Shown here: positions 9,991 to 22,226 of the stretch, in pieces
Layout: each line of letters starts with the position of its first letter
Numbering within the stretch: position 1 is the first letter of the stretch
Source of the DNA: Aquatica leii
Lineage: Eukaryota; Arthropoda; Insecta; Coleoptera; Lampyridae
Direction of reading: 5' to 3'
Assembly (NCBI GenBank): GCA_035610365.1
Contig: CM069432.1
Coordinates: 278,107,482-278,171,481, forward strand
DNA: 64,000 bases
Position numbers and translations under genes: made by a program
Notes under the pieces: model-generated
Databases searched by the model: none
What the model was told of the DNA's origin: nothing
The model's input: only the letters and a program-made list of their open reading frames with translations

Positions 9991-12900
9991 ACGTTACAGA
10001 TGTTTTATGATTTGTAATTTTTTTGTTTATCAATGTAACATGGAATCTAACGTTTTTCCAGTAATTAAAGTATAAATTTTAATAAACAGCTCAAAATTGT
10101 ACTTCCGGATTCGGGGTTTTTTCGTTTTTTTTGCATTTTTGGAGAACATTTATCATAGTAATGTGTTTTTTTACACCACCTGAAAGTAGAGATTTCAATG
10201 AACAAAAAGCTTACCGACTTTTTTAAAAAAGCAAATACTTTGACGCGAGAATTTTTGATTAAAAATAAGGGTGCTTATTCGATATTAAGTCAAATTAAGG
10301 TGAAAACATAAATATTTTAAATCAAACAAATTACAGTGTGTTTCGGACATAAAAAGGTAAATTTTCATCAAATTTCGTTGAAAAAGAAAATTTTTGTTAA
10401 AGATAAAAATAAAAAACCAAAAACTTGGTTGTTTGCATTTTTCACATAAATTTTGAGGTTATGTGAAAAAAGTGTGAATACAAAAGTTTTAGATCTTTTT
10501 ATTACCTACAATTTTGCTATTTAACTTTTTTTCATAACACTTGTAGTTTTGCCGAAAATCGAGATAAGCCGTTTTTTACCCTTAAAAACTCACCTCCTTC
10601 CACTTCCCGACCTCAGATCGCCCGTAAATAATTTTTCCTTACATTGTGGTTATATTCTTTTCCTTTTCCAATCCTACTATTATTTTTTTCGGTTTCAAAA
10701 ATTATCGACCCTAGTCTATTTGTCGTTCCATCACTCGTGACACATTTAAAAGAGTGAGATAGTTTTTTTTGTTTAGAAAAAGACGGTGAACATATTGAAT
10801 AGTTATTGTAATTACTTTTCCAAATAAGATTACAAATTTTAAAGCTTTAACAGCGTCTCGCGATGCTTAATTATTGGCTAATTGCAATTTACATTTTTAA
10901 TTTGGGATGACCGGGGGTGAAAGGTGAAGGTGTGCTACTGACCATGTCAATATGGTTCCCTCTCCGTATTCTCAAAACGGGTTTTTGTAATTTTTGATAT
11001 TATTTTTTGTTCCAAATTGATTCTCAATCCAAAGGTTTTAAATTCACACACTGCATAAATTCGTTAACTGAACAAATTACGAAATGCATTACAAATTATT
11101 ATACGTAGATAAGCTCTACTTATAAAGTACTGACTTTTTTTTAACTAATTCAGGATCTAGTACATTTTTACAATCAGAAATAAGTTTAAATTTTTTTTAT
11201 ATATAATAATTATTGACTATATTTTCTTGTCGTTAACTGATGTAATAGAAAAAAAAAGTATAAGATTGTATACTAAACTGATAAAACATAATAAAGGTTT
11301 ATGTAAAATCATCATCCTATACATTAGTTAAGTAGCATAAGGCAAAGATAATATAAGCAATTAAAAAACAATTAAGATACAATTTTTGCTAATTCTATAA
11401 AAATTGCAGATTCAAGTGAGCGCGTGATCGATTACTTTTTCGTTAGAATCTTTTCATAAAAATTCGACAGATTAACCATTCAAGACTATAAATGTACACT
11501 GTAAGTATGCTTGAAAAGTTTTACTGATAAGCTTGTGATGTTGAATGTGTTCAGGACCTATCTTGACGTTAGTAGAAAATTAGTAGTATAAGAAAACCTT
11601 TGTTAGGGTCTGTCACATCCATTATTCTCACTTTGTAAAGTCGACGAGAAACATACGTATAAAATTCTTTTTTTTTACACATTTGCATATGGCAATAAAT
11701 CTTTAGGTTTTATGAATTAATTTTCTTGAAGCTCCTTTCTTAAAACAAAAACTTATGCATGTTCTAAAATGACGCTTTTGCGGTTGGATTGGTTTCGCGT
11801 TATTTAAATTCTAAACTTTAAACAATTTTAGTTGAATACTTAAAGTTGTAACAAAGGAATTGAGTAAATCTTGATCATACCAAATTACAAAAAGATGCGT
11901 ACATAGAATATATATTAGTTAATAAAAGAAACAATAAAAATGCGTCTTCATTTTGCTGCACTGGAAAAAAATTCTTAACATTTTTAAACGCAAAAAAGTT
12001 TTCATATTGTGTAGTTCAGCAACGATTACAAAATTGAAAAAGACTACACCAAATTTAACTTTGCAAGTTATTAAAAGTAGGTGGGAAATAAAGTCGGCGG
12101 ATAAAATAAACCTTTGTAAAACAAAGGATTGTTAAAAAGCTGTTTGGAAAATTTGTCCCGGCGCTTTTGTCACAACAAATTATCTGCTCGGTTTATTCGC
12201 CGCAAAGTTGATGAGGTTGTAGTTTTGTCTGTAAATATCTTATACGCTTCCTGTATAATTTAAGATAAAACGGAAACTGCGTTTATTAGACTCATTTGCA
12301 ACCAGAAATTGTCGTCGTAATTACCAAAATAAAAAATTAACATCAGCAATGTCGGCATTTAAGTTTTTTTGTTAAAATATTTAGAAGACACTAGGAAGTA
12401 CTTAAGTGTTTTATTATTATTTAATTATTAAATATTTTTTTATAAGTGTCTCCAACTTAGTCGTTGAACTAAAAAAAATCTTTTGAAGTAGATTGTATCT
12501 GTCTTTATTTTATATTTGAGCGAATAAAATGATAAGAGATGCTTCGCATGACACTTCGACAAGGACAATGGATACGCAAGAATTCATCGCATATTAAGAT
12601 AAAAGTGATATTGAAACGTAAGTGAGCCAAAATTATATTTTTCGTCGGTATCCAATTATTCAGAACATTCTTGTTAAATACATTCATTGATTTTATTTTT
12701 TTTTAAATAACATGATAACAATTGCACTCAAATTGTTAACGATTTATTAAGTCATAAAATTAATTTTATTGTTAAGTTACTTTTTTATGATTACTCTTTA
12801 ATTTAATGAGTTATAACTTTGTTACATAGTTTTCTACTTTGGTTTCTATTTTTTTAACGTATATAATCAGCGCGTAATTAATACAAATTTTTCCAAATTT

Positions 12901-13700
12901 ATTATTAGTGAGCTTAAAATACTCCTGTTGGTTTTTAATGTTTTAATGTTTAATAATTTATTTGAAAATACTTTTAGGCCGTAGGGTGTCATGTAATCTA
13001 AATTAGCCCAGTTTTGAGATATTTGCAATTAAAGTTTTCAGGCCGGTCCTGGCTATTTTGCCACGTTCCAATGGGGGAGGTGGAGAAAAAAATGAGGAAA
13101 ATTATTATTATACTAAGATTTTACACTTACCTTTCGGCCAGCCTCATCGCAGATGATCGTAGAGTAAAGATCGAAGTAAAGTGAATATTCTTAGGTAAGC
13201 TAAATGCCTGATTGCGCCACCTTTTCTCGCAATTTAATAGAACGTAGAATGTCTAGACACGAGAAAAGGAAATCCTAGACCCGAAGTCCCCCAAAGTACA
13301 TTTCCAAATCAAAGATACTCAAACTTAATAACAGTTATGCAATACAATAAACGGTAGCAAGTTACATACGTTACCGTAAGTGAAATTTTAAAACCCCCCG
13401 TAGATCTTGACGTCAAGTTTACGACCGGTATAAATTAGTCGAAATTCATTTTACGACAGGAACACAATCCGATTCGAGCTTCCAAATCTCTGATAGTTAC
13501 AGATTCCCGCACATTAATGATTGAAAGTTTTGACATTGATAGTGAATTAACAAAAGTTTATATTGATTAGGCGTAGAGTATTAACGAGAGAACAAATTTA
13601 GCAAGAAATTACACAGATATTGCGAAGTCAGTCCGTAATACATTTAACTTAAACTGTAACGTTGTTTAAAATTTTGACACAATGCAGTCAGCGCGATCGT
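9991..13700. other. AT-rich intergenic DNA, no gene seen
   Basis: Long low-complexity A/T stretches occur, with only short chance open frames and no recognisable domain. The word ATTTTAAGAACGTTA occurs near 9982 and also near 1328, on both sides of the broken Gypsy. It might be a trace of that element's ends or chance. Confidence 0.5.
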
Positions 13701-16700
13701 AAGTCGATACCCCGAAGTGCATGAACGAATGCGGGTCGAGGTAGTGCCGTATTCCCCGCTTAATTTTGGCGGCGGAACTTATATGATACATAAATACTTT
13801 TTCGGCCAGAAACTACTTAGAGAATACCCATTCGCAGGTGGCACCACTTCACTGATCCTCGGCGAACTCAAAGTATACAATAGGACGCCATCAGTCAACT
13901 TACATCACATAAATGGAATTGCGCTTTAGTTAGTTCATATGTAAAACTAACGATTCCGTTAATCCACGAGAAGCCAGACAGAAAGAAGGACAGAAAAAAA
14001 GCTAAAACAACCAAAATTAGTTGGTACGTCGCAACCATCCACGAATGCTACATTCGAGCGGATTTATTAGCGATTTTTAAAATGAAAACGTCTTTACGAT
14101 AGATGACGATCGATGAGGGAAAACCTCATTTTCTTACTAATCCGTTTCCGCCACATCCATCACAAACTCGTAAGACAAAATGAACCGGAAACCCGTAGAA
14201 GGCCAACTACTATTGCGCCCTCTGCGTGCATAAAATCGAAGAATATTATTCGAGGTCGGATATCTCACACGGGTGATGGCAAAGTTGCCTTTCCTTCAGC
14301 CGAAATAATACCAAATGGCAAATTTACACGTTAGAAATTCCCCCCTAGCAAGATGTGAGACCCACGGTCGAAATAGATCCGAACGCAGCAGTAATGATGA
14401 CTTAGAGCGGAACTTGCAAATGAAGTTCGTCACCAACTAAACAACCACGTTGAAAACGGAAACCCAACCCATGAACCGAAAAACCGCAGAAAACCCTACC
14501 CGATAGTCGAAGAAAAAGAGGATTTCGAAGTTCACTAAAATCAACCAAACCTGACTTGAACTAGAGACGCATAAAGCAAAATGATACTGCCCGAGAAACC
14601 AAACTCCAGACAACAGGCAAATATCACGAACCACAACGTGCTTGTTAAAGCCACCAAAAGGTGATTCCGGGTATCAATGATCAACGAGACGTTTTACCAA
14701 GTGAGGAGAGACGACCAAAGAAACTAAGAGAAAAAAGAAGAGGAGAAAAAGAAAGAAGTTCAGACTACCGTCAAGGACCCCAAAAGCCCTAAAATCTTAC
14801 TGAACCCCCAAACCCACATTAATTCAAAAACACCCCAGACAAACCCCTCAAGAAGGAAAAAGTACCACTGGAAAAAAAGGAAAGAGAAACGATACCCCAA
14901 ACACCGAAGCTAGGATAAAACCCCAGGATCCCTGCTGCGATCGAAGGTTTTTTAGACGAAGTGCCGGACGATTGAGTGGCGTCGGAGTCTTAATCCCACC
15001 TCAAGCCCTCGCGTCAAGATGGAATTAGCACGTCGTTGGGCCCCCCAACGTTTGTCCATCTAAGCGCACGCCACCGCACCTAGTACTCGCTTGACCACAT
15101 CTCCTCTCCCCCCAGGTAGGAATCTGATCTAAGATCAGGGGACAGAAGACCCAGCAACATCCTCCCACCCTGAAAGTAAATAAAAGAAACAGGAAAGGAA
15201 ACATTCCTAAAATTAGGCGCTCAAATACCAAAACAAAAGGACTACAGCGCACCTTTGCGTCACTGTAGCCGGAAGCGATGCCTCCTGTACAACCGCGAAC
15301 ATCCCACGTGCCAGTTCAGAAGAATTGATCACCCCCGCCCAGCTCCATTAAGCTCGCCGTATAGCCCCCGAAAGGTATAATGGCTGGTCCGAAACTTGAA
15401 GCTACCGGAATGGCAACAAACAACCTTCCCGAACACGCAGCCGTCGGGTTCCTACAACAGACACCCCCCCACTCATGGAGACAGATTGAAAGAAGAGATA
15501 GGAGGACAGAAAAACAAAAGGACAAAAGAGAGTACAGATATTGTTGTACGGTTTGACTATCTCTTCCTAGATAATCGACCGAAAATGACCCAGTCTACTG
15601 CCCAACTAACCACCCAAAGCAATAGAGTTACACATGTAAACACGTGCCCAAACAACTTGTAATACAAGTTACCCCAAAAAATCCTCATTCAAAATAACCG
15701 AAAAAAAACCCTAAGTGGATGAAGTGTCCTTTTTTAAATAGCCAAAACAAATCCTATACCTAAAAACTGGCCTAAATCTAAACTAAAGTAACCTGATAGC
15801 ACCTTGGTTCAAGTGCACGAGAAAAAGAAAAAAATTTCGTTTACATGGTAAACTTCCCAAAGAAAAAAAATGAACAACCTCACATTGACTCATCACCCCA
15901 AGAAACTGACTAAGCAGGAATATAATCAGTAATATACATGATTGGAGTTAAGGTCTATCTTAAATCTGTTGTTTTTATAAAGAACTAAAAGCAACTTAAA
16001 TAAGGCTTGGTGTATTCACCAGAGAACTTAACCTAAACTTACAGCTAAACTAACCCAAGAAGTAAAAGTATGAAGTAACTTGGTACAAATTTACAAACTT
16101 AACCTAGGACAACCACAAATCGAAGCTTTAACACTTATTTCTAATTTGATAGTACGATAAGCCGAGACATAGCTAATTTATCATCCTTAGAGCAACCTAA
16201 ATACCATCAAACTTAGGTCTTTTACGACGTCGATGATATCGTAAAGAGCGATGAACTAACTCAAAAAGGAAGAGTACATAGAACATTTGCGGCAGTTAAA
16301 GAAATATCAGATATTTTGATAAATACTTGCAAAACTTTATACACAATAACCTCGTTTTTACAATAATTGACGTACAAATATTTACTTTTGGCAAACTATT
16401 ACGTAAAACATTTGACGGAGATCGTCCATGGCAGTAACAAAAATATAACCACGGACAACTGGCTTATCTCGATGAAATTGTCAGAAAAACTAATAACCAA
16501 TCCATAAAACTTCGGAAATTTTGAATATTAGGAATTGTAAACCTGGTATATCCCGTTTTTGTTTCAACAAAAAGAAAAAAAATTGTCCCATTCTCAAGAA
16601 AGTGCGCGATAATTGGCAAGTCGGCCGGGTGCAGGCGGTGCAGGAGACGCGTTAGAAATGATAACCAATTTTCCGTCGACGCACAAAGAAAAGGTAGAGA

Positions 16701-17029
16701 AGAGGCACGGGGTGTTATGTTTGCATCATTCATTTGAAATTAAATAATCTAAGCGTTTCGGTAGAAAATTGTTGGGTGGAAGTGTTCAAACATTATCACA
16801 CTAACAATCCTAACCATAAGAACTTTTGTATTTTAATTAATAATAACAACAATATCAAGAGACTTTCTTTAATGAATAAATTGTAAACCTCCGAAAAAAA
16901 AACTGTTACAGGTTTTGGTCGTGATAGCAATGTTGATAACTAAAAGTAAAAAAAAAATTTTTTTCCATCGAGAACCTAGGTTTGACTTAACTTGATCTCA
17001 GCTGTTATATTCTACCCATTTTCCAATTT
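13701..17029. other. Intergenic DNA with a T-poor, A/C/G-rich tract, no gene recognised
   Basis: From about 14340 to 15710 the plus strand is strongly depleted in T and rich in A, C and G, unlike its neighbours. Short open frames occur on both strands, but none has a recognisable motif. It could be a decayed retroelement with an A-rich sense strand, or a foreign or differently mutating tract. The stretch from 15710 to 17029 returns to normal composition and shows no gene. Confidence 0.4.
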
Positions 17030-18960
17030 TTGGCAAAACTCTCCTCTTTGCGCTTCTAACTTACTCTCATCTATGCTTTTTCGGCCATTCTCACGATGTT
17101 GTCCGACCATCTTGCCTTTGAGCGCCCTACGCTTCTTCTTCCTGTCCTAGGTTGCTACTACGTCATTTTTCTACTCCAACTTTCATCTTGACGTCTAACG
17201 ATGTCCTATCCAAATCCATTTCAATTTACAGATTTGTGTCGTGATGTTTTGTACATTAGTTCCTTGTCTACTATATTCGTTCTTCAATCTGTCTTTTCGT
17301 GTGACGCTTAGGATAGATTTTTCCATGATCCGCTGTGCAACTTCCAATTTATGCACTACGTCCTTGGTAAACGTCCAGGTTTCCGCTCGGTATATTAAAA
17401 TTGGGAAAATACGTTCGTCATCAACTTTTGTTTTTAAATATTGTGGGATGTTAGTTTTAAAAATACTTTTTGCCAGTTTTCCGTATCTTGCCCATCCCAA
17501 TCGTATTCTTCTGTCTATTTCTTTTGCTTGCCCTTATTTGTCAAGTCTGACACCTAGGTATTCTTCCACTTCTTTTAGTATTTTTCCCTCTATGTATATA
17601 GGGTTGATAGGCATGTTATAGTTGGTCATACTTTTTGTTTTTTCCATATTCATACGGAGTCCAATCGTTTTCGTTACCCCATTTAACTGGTTTAGCTTTT
17701 CTGTTAGTTCTCCAGGAGTATATGCCATTATGACATCATCCGCAAATCGAAGATGAGAGAAGCGTTCACCGTTTACGTTAATTCCTTTCTCATTCCAATC
17801 CAGCAGTTTGAAAGCGTTGTTGTATATAGTTTTAGGGACAATGTGTCTCCCTGTCTTATTCCGCGCTCGATGCTAATAGATTTAGTATTATCAAATGTTC
17901 TAATGATCATAATTGCATTTTCTTATATTGTTTTTACTATCTGAATATATACTATACATATATAGTCGATTCTGCTGCGTTGCGAACTAGAGGTAGGTTA
18001 CATTCATTCACCTTTTGTATTAATTGTCTGACTTGAGTGAATATGGTCCATCGTGTTGAATTCTTTGCGGAATTCTGCCTGCTGTACGGAATGGAATTCG
18101 TCTAGTAAGGTTGATATTCTGTTATTTATAACTTGTATACGTGTGATAAAAAGGATTTAGGTCTATAATTTACGATTTCGTCGTCACCAGGAGCTTTGCC
18201 ATTTTTAATTTGTTTTCATTGTTCTTCATTTCATAGCAACTTACCTCTGGCATATACTCAGTGTAATGCCTGGTGAGTTTGGCTCGTTTTTTCATTTGCA
18301 GAGCGTTTTGTTGGATGATCTTTGTTAAATATAGGTTTTCGTAGAATCTTTTGATACAACTTAAGATTTCTCCCCTTTTTGTGATAATGTTTTCGTTTTC
18401 GTCTATAATTCTGATTAACTCTTTTATTTCTCCGTTTATCTTTGCTTTGTTGGTCTGTATAATTTTCTCAATTTTTCATTGTATTATTTGATATCTTGTC
18501 TTATATGTTGCCTAATATTATTATTTAGGTATCGTAATAGGCTGTTATTTATAGTTGTACTGGACAGGAGTTTCTTTCTTTCTTTCATAAGTTCTTTGGT
18601 ATCGTCACTTAATTTGTATTTTCTGTTTTCTCTTTTAGCTAGTGTCTTCTGAGCTACTTCTAGTATACTTTCATTAATGTTTTGACTTAGTGTTTGGATA
18701 ATGTTTCTCGTTCTTTATTCGATAATAGTTTTGTATCTATTTTTGTCGGTTTTTAATTCATTAATATTTTTCGTTTCCATTTTTGGCCCTACCATTCTGT
18801 GATCAGTACCAATACGACAGTTATTAACATTCCGATTAGCATTGGGGTTTTTTTTGACACCAGACGTGTTGTTTTTGTAGTCTTTTCTTAAGTTTTTTTT
18901 GCAACTGTCCCAATATTTTTTTAGCTGAGTTTCTTTCAAAAATGTTTAATAATATATAAC
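17030..18960 (-). mobile_element. RTE-like non-LTR retrotransposon fragment
   Basis: On the minus strand, frames separated by shifts show an apurinic-endonuclease end (CRIGTDHRMVG near 18810), then RT pieces (GLRMNMEKTKSM and a MAYTP stretch next to the expected catalytic region, about 17730-17600), then the post-RT segment (ILIYRAETWTFTKD, KLEVAQRIMEKSIL, CKLKWIWIGH; 17500-17195). This order is that of the endonuclease-reverse transcriptase proteins abundant in insects, usually placed near RTE. It is 5'-truncated and heavily frameshifted; no target duplication or tail was delimited. Confidence 0.7.
17195..17500 (-). pseudogene. C-terminal segment of the non-LTR reverse transcriptase
   Basis: The frame holds the conserved run of this family after the RT palm: AETWTFTKDVVHKLEVAQR, then MEKSILSVTRKDRLKNEYSR and LKWIWIGH. 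It is the best preserved part of the element. It ends without the usual remainder, in line with truncation by mutation. Confidence 0.65.
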
Positions 18961-20511
18961 AAATTTTTCAATTGTTTTTTGTTTAGCGACGTAAAAAAAT
19001 ATTGTCGTTATTTGACCTGACTTTGTTACGAGAAACTCGGGTTTCTAGAATTCAGATGTCAAAATAAAAAGTTCCACCGGTCTTCTCATAACCAAACAAA
19101 GCAACGGCCAGCACAGCTTCTTCGGAGAGGGATCGCAGGCTTTGTTATGTGTGATTATAACGTGAATCTAATAAAAGGCGCCAAGACGATGAAAAATTAA
19201 AGTCGAGGGAGACCGTCTAACTCGCCTCGTAGTACACGAAGAATAAATAACATTACAAAAATAATAACACCGAATATATATATTTATTGTATCACAGAAG
19301 TCGAAACAAGTATAGAAATGTAAATTCTTGAAAAACATACACACGTAGGTTGACTAAATTAGAAATTTGTGCCGAGTGGCGAGCCACACACTGTGCAACA
19401 AAATGCCCTTGTCGGACTAGATAATGACATACATATATCGTCTAAATAGATAAATACATATACTTAAATCGTAGATAAATCAAGCAATTAAGCTTTCGAG
19501 ATTCGATGTGCACAAACGATAAATTCGCGAAGCACAAAAATACAATTAATTGTGTTAAGTTAACATGCACGTACGGTCCTCAACGACCTAGTCCCCGAAA
19601 CACGAATAACAAATTTGAAATAGTAATACTTACAAGCTGGACCTTACTCGGACTGTTAGCTAACCTCGGACTTCGGTACACCTAAAACAATACTATTAAA
19701 CCCCGATCGAAACGGGCATATACGTTTAACACAAGTAACAAAAAAGGTTTGGTTAGCATCCAAATATTACGAACGTAAGTGTGCAGCGTTTCCCTGTGAC
19801 TTAATCGATTAAATTCCCCATGTTTGACTTCATAACAGAAAAGAATAGTCCTGGCGGTTCTCAACCTTCGACGGTGGATATTATCAGTACGTATCACTAC
19901 TTCGACGTCATGGAATGTTTCCAATACGACCACCTGTTGGTTATCTTAATTGATAACGCCGGACAATTGGTGACTACCAAAATCCGCTACAGAAAATTAG
20001 TAGGTGTCAATTTAAACCATCAATAAAGAAAATTGTATACCACTTACCCCGTTTCAACCTTCCAGAATTAAACGCATTATAAATTTGCAGCGTGGGACAA
20101 TTTAACGGTGAAGGTTAACCCCGGCATACAAATAAAGTGAACTCGACAAAGATTTAATGTAAAATGACTGCGAATATGCTGTCACAATTGTGACAGTCTG
20201 GCGCAAGAGCAAAGATCCTGACAAGTTTCATGATATCTACCGAGACATTTTCCCTACTCGCGAATTGAACTACTAAGTTCTTATTTTAACGTTACAACTT
20301 GGTAACCGACGTTCTAAAAAGTAATTCTAATATTTTGTCTGCATTTGTCATCTAATCTGCTTGTTTCAACGTGTTTTAACGTGTTATTTGTCTGAATCAT
20401 GATTACTACAATTCCGTCTTTAGTCATTACGTTCGGTGAGTTTGTTCGAATCAGTTGAAAAGTGTGTCTTCTGTGTTATTACATTTGATTGAAAATAGTT
20501 GTCGTTGAATT
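18961..20511. other. Intergenic DNA, no gene seen
   Basis: There are no convincing reading frames; overlapping short frames at about 19680-20030 lack recognisable motifs. TTAACCCCGG at about 20116, upstream of the piggyBac pseudogene, is a weak candidate for its TTAA target and left end. Confidence 0.4.
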
Positions 20512-22226
20512 ATGGCTAGAAAATATTTGTCTCAGCGTGAAGTGGATGAAGCTAGCAATATTAATTTACTGAATGAAGTTGAAGATGAAATTTTATCTGA
20601 CGATAGTGAAGCCGAATTTGAAGAAGTAAGTTTACCTGATGTAAACCCGATTGAAAGTTCGGAAGACGATGACAGTGATGATAATTCGCCCAATGATAAA
20701 GATATACTGGTGGGTAAAAATGGTTCCATATGGAAAAAAGATAAGCCTCATGTTAGAAGACGAAATCAGCAGAATATTCTAAAAACACCCCCAGGATTGA
20801 CAAAATTCAGTGAACATATTTCAACATGCCTAGATGCTTTCCATTTATTTATATCGGAAGACATTATGGACATAATCCTTAGAGAAACAAACATTCGAGC
20901 TAGAAGAATTGTAGGCGATACGTGGAAGCCAGTAGATGCGGATGAGTTACATGCATTTTTTGGATTACTGCTTCTAGCTGGTGGTTTAAAAACACGCCAA
21001 GAACCAATATTGGAACTGTGGAGTACAAAATACATGTCTCTCCATAGACCAATTTTTTGTGCTGCAATGTCTCGTAATCGAATGAGAGACCTTTTGAAAT
21101 ACATTCGATTTGACGATATGGACACCCGAGAAGAACGACGGGCAACAGATAAATTAGCAGCTATTCGTAACATTCACGATATTCTCGATGCAAATTGCAA
21201 AAAATCGAATAACCCTAATGCTGAAGTATGTATTGATGAACAACTTGTTCCTTTCCGTGGAAAATTCCCCTTTCGAGTGTATATGAAGTCGAAGCCAGAT
21301 AAATACGGAATTAAAATCTGAGCTTTGTGCGATGTTAGTAACAGATATTGCTGGAATTTCCAAATATATACTGGAATGGTAGACGACGCTCCAGAACGGG
21401 AACAAGGTAAAACACAATTTTATCGTTTTATGCACGAGTATAAAATTTCATTTCTAGGGAAGCGAGTAGTTTTGGATTTGATTGATGGTTTGAGAGAGGG
21501 TTATGGTATTACCACAGATAATTTTGTTACCTCTTGGCGAACGAGCTACTGCAGCAATCAAAAACCTTGACTGGAACAATTCGTAAAACACGTAGAGAAA
21601 TACCAAAAAATTTTTGCCAAAAAGAAATCGAGCAGAATACTCAAGCGAAATTCTATATGAAGAAGACACAATTTTAGTATCTTACGTACCTAAAAAATAT
21701 AGATGCGTTATGCTACTTTCAAGGCAACACCAAGATTTGGAATTGTCCTGAGAAGACCTCAGTTACAAACCGCTAGTTATCTTGGACTATAATAGCTGCA
21801 AAAGAGCTGTGGACAGCGTCGATAAAATGGTGAAAGAATACTCATGCAGAAGAAACACAAATCGCTGGCCTTTTTTCTATTTTTTTATTTCCTTGATATT
21901 GCTGCTATGAATGCATTTATTCTATACTCTACAAAACTTGGAAATTTTGAAAAAAGGAATACATCCCGAAGGAGATTATCCTACATATCAAAAAACGTAC
22001 ACTTCAAGTATTACCAAGACATGTGCAGAATGCAATAGCGATGGTTTTGGCAGACACAGAACTAGAGGAAGTGGGACCGCAAGACGAAACTATCGCTGGC
22101 CCAAAAAGAGGCCGTTGTAAGATATGTCCAACAGCAAATGACAATACATGTTCGGAAATATGTGAAAAATGCAAACTCTTTGTATGTAAACAACATTGCC
22201 AGAAAAAAAACTACAATAATATGTAA
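20512..22226 (+). pseudogene. piggyBac-family transposase pseudogene
   Basis: A DDD transposase that would cut and paste at TTAA. The first 269 codons are open from an ATG at 20512: an acidic N-terminus (DDSEAEFEEV, SSEDDDSDD), then the transposase core with GDTWKPVDADELHAFFGLLL and the first catalytic Asp in CIDEQLVPFRGKFPFRVYM. A stop at 21319 replaces the Trp expected before the second Asp (ALCDV). The third region reads GYGITTDNF near 21510. Frameshifts follow. The C-terminal cysteine-rich finger survives near 22105-22205 (CKICPTANDNTC, CEKCKLFVC). Substitution and indel damage show that it is inactive. Confidence 0.85.

Noticed and set aside
16464..16733. 89-codon minus-strand frame in non-coding DNA
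   Set aside because: No domain, no context, composition like a chance frame.
20532..21173. Minus-strand open frames across the piggyBac gene
   Set aside because: Shadows of the plus-strand transposase frame; no motif of their own.
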